Part shown: positions 23,301 through 32,599 of the stretch, one piece after another
How the letters are laid out: every line of letters begins with the position of its first letter
Position numbering within the stretch: the first letter of the stretch is position 1
Origin: Serratia odorifera
GTDB lineage: Bacteria > Pseudomonadota > Gammaproteobacteria > Enterobacterales > Enterobacteriaceae
Length of the DNA stretch: 64,000 nucleotides
Assembly: GCF_900635445.1 (NCBI RefSeq)
Contig: NZ_LR134117.1
Location: forward strand, 1,922,001-1,986,000
Reading direction: 5' to 3'
The notes under the pieces: model-generated
Told to the model about the DNA's origin: nothing
Database searches by the model: none
What the model saw: only the letters and a program-made list of their open reading frames with translations
Made by a program: the position numbers and the translations under genes

Positions 23301-24079
23301 TGGGTGAAGAAGCCAAACGCCTGTTCGACGACGCCAATCAGATGCTGGATATGCTGGCGGCCAGGCATAGCCTGAACCCGCGCGGTGTCTACGGCCTGTT
23401 CCCGGCAAACAGCGTGGGCGATGACGTGGAAATCTATCGTGATGAACGGCGTGACGAGGTGCTGGTGGTCAGCCGTCATTTACGCCAGCAGACCGAAAAA
23501 ACCGATTTCCCCAACTACTGTCTGGCGGATTTCGTTGCGCCGAAAAGCAGCGGCAAGGCCGATTACTTTGGCGCGTTTGCCGTGACCGGCGGGCTGGAAG
23601 AGGACGATCTGGCGGCAGCCTACGACGCACAGCACGATGACTACAACAAAATCATGGTGAAGGCGCTGTCAGACCGTCTGGCCGAGGCATTCGCCGAGTA
23701 TCTGCATGAACAGGTACGCAAGCTGCACTGGGGGTTTGCGGCCGACGAAAACCTCAACAATGAAGAATTGATCCGCGAAAATTATCAGGGTATCCGTCCA
23801 GCACCGGGATATCCGGCCTGCCCGGAGCACACCGAGAAGGCCGAAATCTGGCAACTGTTGGACGTTAATCGCCATACCGGTATGGTGCTGACCGAATCCT
23901 TCGCCATGTGGCCTGGGGCGGCGGTGTCCGGGTGGTACTTCAGCCATCCGCAAAGCAAATATTTCGCCGTGGCACAGATCCAGCGCGATCAGGTTGAAGA
24001 TTATGCGGCGCGCAAAGGCATGAGCGTCAGCGAGGTTGAGCGGTGGCTGGCCCCCAATCTGGGGTATGATGCCGATTGA
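20391..24079 (+). CDS. metH: Cobalamin-dependent methionine synthase, broken by eight one-base insertions
   Basis: Transfers methyl from 5-methyl-THF to homocysteine through methylcobalamin. The GTG at 20391 follows GAGGGGAGAAGGG and aligns with the E. coli start. Domains in order: homocysteine (zinc Cys in GGCCGTTP), folate (VNVGERTNVTGSARFKRL), cobalamin (DVHDIGKNIVG, the His that ligates cobalt) and the SAM reactivation domain ending NLGYDAD. The frame breaks near 21771, 21803, 21838, 21904, 22249, 22366, 22441 and 22782, and each break is mended by removing one base. The corrected length is 1226 residues (E. coli 1227). Eight independent insertions with full conservation around each point to sequence errors, not to a decayed gene. 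Confidence 0.93.
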
Positions 24080-24083
24080 GGCC

Positions 24084-24119
24084 CTACGCCTGGCGCGGCC
24101 TGAGTGGCGTCCGGCGTAG
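24084..24119. other. Hairpin after metH
   Basis: CTACGCC (24084-24090) pairs with GGCGTAG (24113-24119). There is no T run, so terminator function is uncertain. The rest of the 264-base metH-yjbB gap shows a second GC-rich dyad (CCCGGCAGG...CATGCCGGG near 24291-24322) and no gene. Confidence 0.35.
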
Positions 24120-24343
24120 CGTGCGCTGTCAAAGCGCGCAGTAGCCGATTTCCCTACGGAGAGCAGTGAAATTGGGCTACACTTGGAAAGTGTTACATTA
24201 CGGGCAGTTGCATAACAATGCCGGGCCGAATGGCGGGTTTTTCGCCCCTTGCGGCGGTCGGTGCCCGTAACTGCTGTCCTGCTCTTTTCACGCCCGGCAG
24301 GCAGGATAGCCAGCATGCCGGGCGTTAATGGAGCGTTCCTTCC

Positions 24344-25993
24344 GTGCTGACCCTTCTTCACCTGCTTTCTGCCGTTGCGCTGCTGGTGTGGGGTACCCAC
24401 ATTGTCCGCACCGGCATTATGCGGGTTTATGGCGCCAATTTGCGCCGCGTACTGAGCAACAGCGTCGAGAAAAAACCGCTGGCGTTTGCCTCCGGCATTG
24501 GTGTGACCGCGCTGGTGCAAAGCAGTAATGCCACCGCGCTGCTGGTCACTTCGTTTGTCGCGCAGGGGCTGGTGGGGCTGGCGCCCGCGCTGGTGATCAT
24601 GCTCGGTGCCGACGTGGGTACCGCGCTGATGGCGCGGGTACTGACCTTCGATCTTTCCTGGCTTTCGCCGCTGCTGATTTTCGTCGGCGTTATTTTCTTC
24701 CTTAGTCGCAAGCAAACGCGTGCCGGCCAGATGGGGCGAGTATCAATTGGTCTTGGCCTGATCGTGCTGGCGTTGGAGCTGATTGTCGCTGCGGCGACGC
24801 CAATTACCCAGGCCGCCGGCGTCAAAGTGCTGTTTTCATCACTGACCGGCGACGTGATGCTCGATGCGCTAACCGGCGCGCTGTTCGCCATCATCAGTTA
24901 CTCCAGCCTGGCGGCGGTGCTGCTGACCGCCACCCTGACCGCCTCCGGCGTGATTTCCCTGAAAGTGGCGCTGTGTCTGGTGATCGGCGCCAACCTGGGC
25001 AGTGGGTTGCTGGCAACCATCAATACCAGCGGGCAGAACGCTGCCGGCCGCCGCGTGGCGCTGGGCAGTCTGCTGTTCAAGCTGTTAGGCAGTGCGCTGG
25101 TGTTGCCGTTTGTGTCTTATCTGGCAGATGCGATGGAAAAATTACCGGGGCAGGGTGAAGAGCTGGTGATTTATTTCCACGTATTTTACAACCTGATCCG
25201 CTGTCTGATCTTCATCCCTCTGGCGGCTCCGATGGCACGTCTGTGCCAGATGCTGATTGCCGATGCCCCCGAAGACGATCCGCGCCTGCGGCCGCGGCAT
25301 CTGGATCCCAGCGCGCTGGATACGCCGTCGCTGGCGTTGGCCAATGCGGCGCGGGAAACGCTGCGCATGGGCGACGTGGTGGAGCATATGCTGATATTGC
25401 ATCACGAAGTGCTGCACGGCAAACTGGGGCAGGACAAGGAAGTACGCCGTCTGGACGACGATGTGGACGTATTGTACACCGCGATCAAACTGTATCTGGC
25501 GCAGATCCAGAAAGAAGATCTGGGCGAAGAAGATTCACGCCGCTGGGCGGAGATCATCGAAATGGCGCTCAACCTGGAGCAGGCCGGCGACATCATTGAA
25601 CGTATGACCGGCGATGTGGCGGCCAAGTCGCATGCGGCACGGCGGGCATTTTCTCCCGAAGGGCTGACCGAACTGGATGCTTTGCACGAACGACTGGTGA
25701 CCAACCTGCGGCTGAGCCTGTCGGTGTTTCTGTCCAGCGATTTGACCAGTGCCAAGCGGTTACGCCGTTCCAAACACCGTTTCCGTATTCTTGACCGGCG
25801 TTACGCCCATGCACACGTCGATCGCCTGCATCAGCAGAACGTGCAAAGCATGGAAACCAGCTCGCTGCATCTCGGCCTGTTGGGGGATATGAAACGTCTG
25901 AACTCGCTGTTCTGCGCGGTGGCATATAACGTGCTGGATCAGGACCAGCGCGATGACGAGCGCGATTGGGAAGATACCCCGAGCACGCTGTAA
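24344..25993 (+). CDS. yjbB: Na/Pi cotransporter family protein, phosphate exporter-like
   Basis: Inner-membrane protein of the Na/Pi-cotransporter II family fused to a C-terminal PhoU-like helical domain; E. coli YjbB has been linked to phosphate export. The first 310 or so residues hold 8-9 hydrophobic helices with the family's inverted repeat: GVTALVQSSNATALLV near residue 55 (QSS motif) and IISYSSLAAVLLTA near 185. The rest is charged and helical. The GTG start at 24344 has GGAG ten bases upstream; the 549-residue length matches E. coli (543). In E. coli the gene is also next to metH. Confidence 0.92.
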   Translation: MLTLLHLLSAVALLVWGTHIVRTGIMRVYGANLRRVLSNSVEKKPLAFASGIGVTALVQSSNATALLVTSFVAQGLVGLAPALVIMLGADVGTALMARVLTFDLSWLSPLLIFVGVIFFLSRKQTRAGQMGRVSIGLGLIVLALELIVAAATPITQAAGVKVLFSSLTGDVMLDALTGALFAIISYSSLAAVLLTATLTASGVISLKVALCLVIGANLGSGLLATINTSGQNAAGRRVALGSLLFKLLGSALVLPFVSYLADAMEKLPGQGEELVIYFHVFYNLIRCLIFIPLAAPMARLCQMLIADAPEDDPRLRPRHLDPSALDTPSLALANAARETLRMGDVVEHMLILHHEVLHGKLGQDKEVRRLDDDVDVLYTAIKLYLAQIQKEDLGEEDSRRWAEIIEMALNLEQAGDIIERMTGDVAAKSHAARRAFSPEGLTELDALHERLVTNLRLSLSVFLSSDLTSAKRLRRSKHRFRILDRRYAHAHVDRLHQQNVQSMETSSLHLGLLGDMKRLNSLFCAVAYNVLDQDQRDDERDWEDTPSTL

Positions 25994-25996
25994 TGG

Positions 25997-26034
25997 GCCG
26001 GGCGCGAACGCGCCCGGCAAGCGTTTATTTTTTT
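25997..26034 (+). terminator. yjbB terminator
   Basis: Stem GCCGGGCGCG / CGCGCCCGGC (25997-26006, 26009-26018) followed by AAGCGTTTATTTTTTTT. The T run overlaps the 3' end of the convergent transporter gene. Confidence 0.85.
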
Positions 26035-26948
26035 TGCTTGCTAATCGGTCGTCCGGACCAATAGCCCGCCAGCAACGAGCCGGACAGGTTGTGCCAGACC
26101 GAGAACAGCGCGCCTGGCAATGCCGCCAGCGGTGAAAAGTAAATCTTGCCCAGCGTCGCCGCCAACCCGGAGTTCTGCATGCCGACTTCAATGGCCAGCG
26201 TACGGCAGGTGGATTCGTCAAAGCCAAACAGCTTACCGCCCCAGTAGCCCGACAGCAGACCAATGCCGTTATGCAGGATCACCGCGATAATCACCACCAG
26301 ACCGACCGAAGCGATATGCCCCTGGCTACCGGCGACCACCGCGCTGATGATGGCCAGGATGCACACCACCGACAGCGCCGGCAAGAGTGGCTCAACGCGT
26401 TTGACGGTTTTGCTGAACAGGTGGTGGACGATCAGCCCCAGACCGATGGGGATCACCACGATCTTCAGAATGCTGAGCAGCATGCCGAACACGTCAACGC
26501 TGATTTCGGCATCGACGTACAGCCGCGTCAACAGCGGGGTGGCAAACACGCCGACCAGCGTTGATACCGCTGAAATGGTCACTGACAGCGCTACGTCACC
26601 CTTCGCCAGATAAATCATCACGTTGGATGCGGTACCGCTGGCTACGCTGCCCACCAGCACCATGCCGGCGGACAGATCCGGCGGCATATGGAACAGCATC
26701 GCCAGCAGCCAGGCCGCCAGCGGCATAATCAGATAATGCAGAAAAATGCCCGCCGCCACCGGCGCAGGGCGTGACAGCACGCGCTTGAAATCGTCCAGCC
26801 GCAGCGTAACGCCCATGGCGAACATGATCAGCATCAGCAACGTGCTGATATAGGGGCCGATGCCGGTAAAGGTGGTTGGCGTGAAGTAGGCGGCGACGGA
26901 AAGCGCCACCGCCCACAAGGGGAACAAACGAGTGAAAAGTGCCAGCAT
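26025..26948 (-). CDS. Bile acid:sodium symporter (BASS) family transporter, PanS-like
   Basis: A 307-residue inner-membrane protein with about ten hydrophobic helices. It has the BASS pattern: LMLIMFAMGVTLRLDDF near residue 40, LVGSVASGTASNVMIYLAKG near 100 and the discontinuous-helix segment EVGMQNSGLAATLG near 265. Relatives include the Salmonella ketopantoate transporter PanS; the substrate here is not shown by sequence. The ATG at 26948 follows AGGAAA, and the longer upstream frame lacks conserved sequence. It lies 134 bases downstream of lysC on the same strand, with a GGCGCAGC/GCTGCGCC hairpin (27045-27063) between, so read-through from lysC is possible. Confidence 0.88.
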   Translation of the reverse strand: MLALFTRLFPLWAVALSVAAYFTPTTFTGIGPYISTLLMLIMFAMGVTLRLDDFKRVLSRPAPVAAGIFLHYLIMPLAAWLLAMLFHMPPDLSAGMVLVGSVASGTASNVMIYLAKGDVALSVTISAVSTLVGVFATPLLTRLYVDAEISVDVFGMLLSILKIVVIPIGLGLIVHHLFSKTVKRVEPLLPALSVVCILAIISAVVAGSQGHIASVGLVVIIAVILHNGIGLLSGYWGGKLFGFDESTCRTLAIEVGMQNSGLAATLGKIYFSPLAALPGALFSVWHNLSGSLLAGYWSGRPISKQKK

Positions 26949-27082
26949 GGTTGATTTCCTTTGCCAAAGTGGAACGGGGGTATGGTTGTGTTTTTGCAGG
27001 TTCGGTTGAACCCCTACGTTTATGGACTGATTGTTAGATGTAGAGGCGCAGCGATGCTGCGCCCGCAATGAGGTAAAAGAGA

Positions 27083-28450
27083 TTATTCGAACAGATTATG
27101 GTGCAGGGTGCGCACAACCTGCTCGGCGTCGTTGCCCGGAACCAGGAAGCACAGGTTATAGCTGCTGGCGCCGTAGCAGATCATGCGAATATTGAACGGA
27201 TCCAGCACGCCAAACACTTCCTTGCCCACGCCGCAGGCCTGGGACAGCTTGTTGCCGATTAAGGCGATCAGCGCCAGGTTCTCTTCCACTTCGACTCGGC
27301 ACAGCGACGACAGCTCGGTGAGCAACGAGGTGGTCAGCAGACTGCCGCTGGTGGAGGTCGAACCGGTGGTGTCCATGGTCAGGGCCACGCTGACTTCCGA
27401 GGTGGTGATCAGATCGACGGAAATATTATGGCGCGCCAGAATGTTGAACACCTCCGCCAGAAAACCGCGTGCGTGCAGCATGTTCAGGCTGTGTAGCGTC
27501 AGCAGGGTTTGCTTGCGGCGCAGCGCCAGCGCGCGGAACAGCGGTGGATTGTCGGTGGTATTGCACACCATGGTGCCACCGGCCGCCGGATCCTTGCTGG
27601 AGCCGACAAACACCGGAATATCACTGCGCACCGCCGGCAGCAGGGTCGCCGGGTGCAGCACTTTGGCGCCGAAGGTCGCCATTTCTGCGGCTTCTTCAAA
27701 GGTGATTTCATCGATGCGCTTGGCTGACGGCACCACGCGTGGGTCGGTGGTGTAGATGCCCGGTACGTCGGTCCAGATATCGACCTGGCTGGCATTCAGC
27801 GCTTCGCCCAGCAGTGCGGCGGTATAGTCGCTGCCGCCGCGGCCGAGCGTGGTAGTACGTCCCTTGGGTTCGCTGCCGATAAAACCCTGGGTAATGACCA
27901 GCGCCTGTTGCAGACGTGGCTGAAGCAGCGTCTGTGCCAGCTCCTTCAGTACCGCACTGTCCGGGGTGGCGCGGCCGAAATGGTCGTCGGTGTGCATCAC
28001 CTTGCGAACGTCGAACCACTCCGCCGCAACCTGACGTTGGCGCAGGATTTCGACAAACAGCAGGGTGGACATCAGTTCGCCGTGGCTGACCAGCTCATCG
28101 GTCAATGCCGTTGACGTAGCCAGCGCCGCCGCTTCTGACAGCATGGCGATATTTTCCAGCATGCGGTCGATTTCTTCGCGGATCACCGTCGGGTTGTCGA
28201 GACGGTCGAGAATAGCGTATTGAATGCGGCGAATTTCGTCGAGCTGCCATGAGCGTTTGTCGGCTTCGCTACCTTCAGCCAATGCCACCAACAGATTGGT
28301 CACGCCCGCAGAAGCGGAAAGCACCACCAGCCGAACGGCAGGGTTGCTCAGCACCACATCGGCGCTACGGTTCATGGCCTCAAAATCAGCGACGCTGGTG
28401 CCGCCGAATTTTGCCACCACGGTGGAGGATTGGGGTGCTGCTTGATTCAT
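27083..28450 (-). CDS. lysC: Lysine-sensitive aspartokinase III
   Basis: Phosphorylates aspartate, the first step toward lysine, diaminopimelate, threonine and methionine. 455 residues (E. coli 449). The N-terminal kinase domain shows VAKFGGTSVADFEAM, GRTTTLGRGGSDYTAALLGE and the aspartate-site FVEILRQR region; the C-terminus carries two ACT domains (ARHNISVDLITTSEVSVALT). Expression is set by the lysine riboswitch directly upstream, and the enzyme should be feedback-inhibited by lysine through the ACT domains. Confidence 0.98.
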   Translation of the reverse strand: MNQAAPQSSTVVAKFGGTSVADFEAMNRSADVVLSNPAVRLVVLSASAGVTNLLVALAEGSEADKRSWQLDEIRRIQYAILDRLDNPTVIREEIDRMLENIAMLSEAAALATSTALTDELVSHGELMSTLLFVEILRQRQVAAEWFDVRKVMHTDDHFGRATPDSAVLKELAQTLLQPRLQQALVITQGFIGSEPKGRTTTLGRGGSDYTAALLGEALNASQVDIWTDVPGIYTTDPRVVPSAKRIDEITFEEAAEMATFGAKVLHPATLLPAVRSDIPVFVGSSKDPAAGGTMVCNTTDNPPLFRALALRRKQTLLTLHSLNMLHARGFLAEVFNILARHNISVDLITTSEVSVALTMDTTGSTSTSGSLLTTSLLTELSSLCRVEVEENLALIALIGNKLSQACGVGKEVFGVLDPFNIRMICYGASSYNLCFLVPGNDAEQVVRTLHHNLFE

Positions 28451-28569
28451 GTAAAAAACCTCGTGTCAGGGTTTGTTTGCCGTTTCGTACGGCAGGGTAA
28501 TTCCAGAGCCTTGGCACAAGGGAAGAGCGGTAAACAGGGAGCAGGCGTAGAGGTTAATGCTACGATACA

Positions 28570-28782
28570 CCCAGAAGCGCCCCACCTTGTTGACCGCCCC
28601 GAACAGGGCGACCATGGTGACAACCCAAGGGATTCAGCCCCTGTAGTCGATATACCGCATGCCGCGATGCAGCGTATCTCGGCGTCACTCCCCCTCCAGT
28701 GCCGTCTGTGGAAAACGGCTCCTCTGACACTCTACCTGGGTGACGCGCCTCTTCTGGCTTGCGCATCGGGTGCGCAAGTAGG
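28570..28782 (-). promoter_or_regulatory. Lysine riboswitch (L box) upstream of lysC
   Basis: On the minus strand the leader carries the L-box core: GCCAGAAGAGGCGC at the 5' side of P1 (28746-28759), AGAGGAGCC, GGGGCTGAATCCCTTGGG and TTGTCACC in the junction, and GGGGCGCTTCTGGG closing P1 (28570-28583). The order and sequences match the E. coli lysC leader. An upstream hairpin, TTGCGCACCCGATGCGCAA, begins the transcript. The 120 bases between aptamer and ATG hold the expression platform; a weak AACCTC/GAGGTTTTTT pairing next to the start codon could sequester the ribosome site. Confidence 0.93.
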
Positions 28783-28788
28783 CTGTTA

Positions 28789-28817
28789 GGAATAGCCGGT
28801 TTAACCGCTGCTGTCAA
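28789..28817 (-). promoter_or_regulatory. lysC promoter, -35 overlapping the upstream stop codon
   Basis: On the minus strand TTGACA (28812-28817), 17-base spacer, TATTCC (28789-28794), placing the start near 28782, just before the riboswitch hairpin. The TGA inside the -35 is the stop codon of the antiporter gene. Confidence 0.75.
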
Positions 28818-30622
28818 CGGTCTGACGCTGAGGGATTTTCATCTTGTACCAGCGCAATCAGCGTACAGGGCATTGACGGCGTTGAACCGGCGCCGATCGG
28901 CTGCAAACTGCCGTCATCCCGTTGGCAAAATAGCGGGATAACGCCTCGATTTTTCTCGAGATATTCCAACCAGCCAAAGTTCTCGTTGAGCTTGGTGGCC
29001 TTGATGGTGCTGCCCTTGGCGATCAGGCTGCTTAAACGGCCATAGGTGGCTTCCTGATTGAACAGGATTTCATGGCGGCGAAAGCGCGAGCTTTCCGAAC
29101 TGTTGTTGCGTCCCTTGAGCGGTGCGCCGGAGCGAATGGCGAACACCTGGTCTTCGCCAAACAGATGGCCAAAGTGATACACCGCCAGCGCGTTTTGATG
29201 CCGGTTGGGCGATAGCGCCAACACCTGTGCGGTATCGCTCAGATCGAGGGTGTTTTCGGCGTGTTCGGAATAGGCATGGCCATAATAGGCCGGGATGCCT
29301 TCCATGCGCGCCTGGCGGTAATATTCCCAACTGCTGTCGGTCACCATCACCGGAATGTTCATTTTCATCAGCGCCTGTGCCAGCGTTCGTGCGACGCTGT
29401 TGGCGCCGACGATCAGCACTCCGCGCGGCTTTTGCTGCTGAACCCGCAGCCAGCGCGCCATCATGCCGCTGGTCAGGCTTTGCAGCACCACGGTACCGAT
29501 AATAATGGCAAATACCACCGTCACCAGCCGATCGGCGCCTTGGTAGCCGCTGCGTTGCAGGGTCAGCGCAAACAGCGAACTGACCGCTGCCGCCACAATG
29601 CCGCGCGGCGCAATCCAGCACAGCAGCAGACGGTCGCGCCAGTGCAGGGTCGAACGCCAGGTCGATACCGCGATGCACAGCGGGCGGGCGATAAACTGCA
29701 CCACCAGCAGCAGGATCAGCAGCGGCCAGCCCATGCTCCACAACGCGTTGATATCCAGCCGCGCCGCCAGAATGATAAACAGCGCGGAAATCAGGATGGC
29801 CGACAGCTCTTCCTTGAACGCCAGAATATCGCTGGTATCAACGTCGCGCATATTGGCCAGCCAGATGCCCATCACCGTGACCGTCAGCAACCCGGATTCG
29901 TCGGCGATGGCGTTGGACAGGCCAAAGGCGGTGAGCATGATCGCCAGCACCGCCAGGTTTTGCAGGTAGCGCGGTAGCCAGACGCGGCGCAACGCCACGC
30001 CAAGCAGATAGCCGAACAGCGCACCGGCGATCAGTCCGACAGCGGCAGTGGTGCCCAGCGTCCAGAACAGATGGGTATAGGATTCGGCGTGCTGTTGCAG
30101 AGAGATAAACTCAAACACCAGCAATGTGAAAATTGCACCGACCGGATCGATGACGATCCCTTCCCAGCGCAGCACCTGGTTGATGTTGGCGTTTGGCCGC
30201 ACCACGCGCATCAGCGGGGCGATCACCGTCGGGCCGGTTACTACCGTTACCGCGCCGATCAGCGCCGCCAGTTCCGGCGGAAAGTCCAGCAGCCACCAGC
30301 AGGCGACGCTGATAACCAAAAAGGTGACCAGCATGCCGATGGTCACCAGGTTGCGTACCACGCCGCCCAGGCCACGGATTTCGTCTACCCGCAGCGTCAA
30401 CGCGCCTTCAAACAGGATGATCGCCACCGACAGCGACACCAGCGGGAACAGCAGGTCACCGAACAGCACGTCCGGCTGCACCGTGTGCATCACCGGCCCC
30501 AGTACAATCCCAAACAGTAACAGCGGCAGAATGGCCGGCAGGCGCAATAGCCAGGCGAGCCATTGCGCCAGTAACGAGCTCAAACCAATCACCACCAGCA
30601 TCAACGGGGCAGATAATTCCAT
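28814..30622 (-). CDS. CPA1-type sodium/proton antiporter with a C-terminal nucleotide-binding-like domain
   Basis: A 602-residue inner-membrane protein. Residues 1-390 hold about 12 hydrophobic helices of the Na+/H+ exchanger fold (LLFGIVLGPVMH, AVTVVTGPTVIAPLMR, WEGIVIDPVGAIFTLL). Residues 400-600 are soluble and begin with a Rossmann-like GVLIVGANSVARTLAQALMK, as in TrkA-N/RCK domains that regulate cation transporters. The ion is not determined by sequence; Na+ or K+ in exchange for H+ is likely. It lies just upstream of the lysC promoter and is transcribed in the same direction. Confidence 0.88.
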   Translation of the reverse strand: MELSAPLMLVVIGLSSLLAQWLAWLLRLPAILPLLLFGIVLGPVMHTVQPDVLFGDLLFPLVSLSVAIILFEGALTLRVDEIRGLGGVVRNLVTIGMLVTFLVISVACWWLLDFPPELAALIGAVTVVTGPTVIAPLMRVVRPNANINQVLRWEGIVIDPVGAIFTLLVFEFISLQQHAESYTHLFWTLGTTAAVGLIAGALFGYLLGVALRRVWLPRYLQNLAVLAIMLTAFGLSNAIADESGLLTVTVMGIWLANMRDVDTSDILAFKEELSAILISALFIILAARLDINALWSMGWPLLILLLVVQFIARPLCIAVSTWRSTLHWRDRLLLCWIAPRGIVAAAVSSLFALTLQRSGYQGADRLVTVVFAIIIGTVVLQSLTSGMMARWLRVQQQKPRGVLIVGANSVARTLAQALMKMNIPVMVTDSSWEYYRQARMEGIPAYYGHAYSEHAENTLDLSDTAQVLALSPNRHQNALAVYHFGHLFGEDQVFAIRSGAPLKGRNNSSESSRFRRHEILFNQEATYGRLSSLIAKGSTIKATKLNENFGWLEYLEKNRGVIPLFCQRDDGSLQPIGAGSTPSMPCTLIALVQDENPSASDR

Positions 30623-30866
30623 AACGGGTTCCCTTTCCTAAAAACGACCACCAACCGTCAATTCTGCCACATTCCGCTGACAGTTTGACAACCCAGCGCT
30701 ATCCGCTGTTAGCTGAAGTATAGGGAGTTTGTTGTTAAAAAGTAAAAAGCGCGTGCGGCGTTTTGACAGTTAACGCCTATCGCAAGAAAAGAGATCGTAA
30801 TCACAGTCGAACAGGCTACAATCGGGACATCACGTCACATTCATTCTCAAGCATAAGAGCGTTGCT

Positions 30867-32513
30867 ATGAAAAATATCAATCCTAGTCAAACCGCTGCTT
30901 GGCAAGCCCTGCAGCAACATTTTGAACAAATGAAAGACGTACAGATCGCCGATCTGTTTGCGCAGGATAGCGAGCGTTTCTCCACGTTTTCCGCCACCTT
31001 TGACGATCAGTTGCTGGTGGACTATTCCAAAAACCGCATCACCGCGGAAACGCTGGAAAAACTACAGGCACTGGCGAAGGAAACGGATTTGCAAAGCGCC
31101 ATCAAATCCATGTTCGCCGGCGAGAAGATTAACCGCACCGAAGACCGCGCGGTGCTGCACGTTGCTCTGCGCAACCGCAGTAACACGCCGATCATCGTTG
31201 ACGGTAAAGACGTGATGCCGGAGGTCAATGCGGTCCTGGCGAAGATGAAACAGTTCTGCGATCGGGTGATCGGCGGCGAGTGGAAAGGCTACACCGGCAA
31301 GGCGATTACCGACGTGGTGAATATCGGTATCGGCGGCTCCGATCTCGGCCCGTATATGGTGACCGAAGCGCTGCGCCCGTACAAGAACCACCTCAACATG
31401 CACTTTGTGTCCAACGTTGACGGCACGCACATCGCCGAAACGCTCAAACCGCTAAGCCCGGAAACCACGCTGTTCCTGGTGGCCTCCAAAACCTTCACTA
31501 CCCAGGAAACCATGACCAATGCCCATAGCGCGCGTGACTGGTTCCTGACGTTCGCCGGCGACCAGAAGCACGTGGCCAAGCATTTCGCCGCGCTGTCTAC
31601 CAACGGCCAGGCGGTGGCGGAATTCGGCATTGATACCGCCAACATGTTCGAATTCTGGGACTGGGTCGGTGGTCGTTATTCCCTGTGGTCGGCGATCGGC
31701 CTGTCAATCGCGCTGTCGCTGGGCTTCGACAATTTCGAACAGCTGCTGAGCGGCGCCCATGCGATGGACAAGCACTTCGCAGAAACGCCGGCCGAGCAGA
31801 ACCTGCCGGTACTGCTGGCGTTGATCGGCATCTGGTACAACAATTTCTTCGGTGCCGAAACCGAAGCGATTCTGCCGTATGACCAATACATGCACCGCTT
31901 TGCCGCGTATTTCCAGCAGGGCAATATGGAATCCAACGGCAAATATGTCGATCGCAACGGCAATCCGGTGGATTACCAGACCGGCCCGATTATCTGGGGC
32001 GAGCCGGGTACCAACGGCCAGCACGCGTTCTATCAGCTGATTCACCAGGGCACCAAACTGGTTCCTTGCGACTTTATTGCACCGGCCATCAGCCACAACC
32101 CGCTGAGCGACCATCATGCCAAGCTGCTGTCCAACTTCTTTGCGCAGACCGAAGCGCTGGCGTTTGGCAAATCGCTTGACGTGGTAGAAGAAGAGTTTGC
32201 TGCACAGGGCAAAAAGCCGGAACAGATCAAACACGTGGCGCCGTTCAAGGTGTTCGAAGGCAACCGCCCGACCAACTCGATCCTGCTGCGTGAAATCACC
32301 CCGTTCAGTCTGGGCAGTCTGATTGCGCTCTATGAGCACAAAATCTTCACCCAAGGCGCCATTTTGAACATTTTCACCTTCGACCAGTGGGGCGTGGAAT
32401 TGGGCAAACAGCTGGCTAATCGCATTTTGCCAGAACTGGCAGGCGCAGAACCGGTTACCAGCCACGATAGTTCGACCAACGCGCTGATCAATCGCTTTAA
32501 AGCATGGCGTTAA
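30867..32513 (+). CDS. pgi: Glucose-6-phosphate isomerase
   Basis: Interconverts glucose-6-phosphate and fructose-6-phosphate in glycolysis. 548 residues (E. coli 549), fully collinear. Active-site segments: IGIGGSDLGPYMVTEAL (sugar-phosphate loop), GEPGTNGQHAFYQL (catalytic Glu), LSDHHAKLLSNFFAQ (His) and TFDQWGVELGKQLA (Lys). It is a single gene, ended by a strong hairpin terminator shared with the convergent adhP. Gluconate entering through the nearby gntK-edd-eda genes would bypass this step. Confidence 0.99.
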   Translation: MKNINPSQTAAWQALQQHFEQMKDVQIADLFAQDSERFSTFSATFDDQLLVDYSKNRITAETLEKLQALAKETDLQSAIKSMFAGEKINRTEDRAVLHVALRNRSNTPIIVDGKDVMPEVNAVLAKMKQFCDRVIGGEWKGYTGKAITDVVNIGIGGSDLGPYMVTEALRPYKNHLNMHFVSNVDGTHIAETLKPLSPETTLFLVASKTFTTQETMTNAHSARDWFLTFAGDQKHVAKHFAALSTNGQAVAEFGIDTANMFEFWDWVGGRYSLWSAIGLSIALSLGFDNFEQLLSGAHAMDKHFAETPAEQNLPVLLALIGIWYNNFFGAETEAILPYDQYMHRFAAYFQQGNMESNGKYVDRNGNPVDYQTGPIIWGEPGTNGQHAFYQLIHQGTKLVPCDFIAPAISHNPLSDHHAKLLSNFFAQTEALAFGKSLDVVEEEFAAQGKKPEQIKHVAPFKVFEGNRPTNSILLREITPFSLGSLIALYEHKIFTQGAILNIFTFDQWGVELGKQLANRILPELAGAEPVTSHDSSTNALINRFKAWR

Positions 32514-32556
32514 TCCAGGGGCTGGGGGCATAACCGTGCGTCCACACCGAAACAAT

Positions 32557-32582
32557 AAAAAACCCGCAGCGCGGGTTTTTTT
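32557..32582. terminator. Bidirectional terminator between pgi and adhP
   Basis: AACCCGC / GCGGGTT stem with an AGC loop, flanked by an A run on the left and a T run on the right, so it can work for both convergent genes. Confidence 0.9.
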
Positions 32583-32599
32583 ATTGCCGTCGATCGGCT

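Noticed and set aside
31704..32555. 283-codon open frame antisense to pgi
   Set aside because: Shadow of pgi; no independent evidence of coding.
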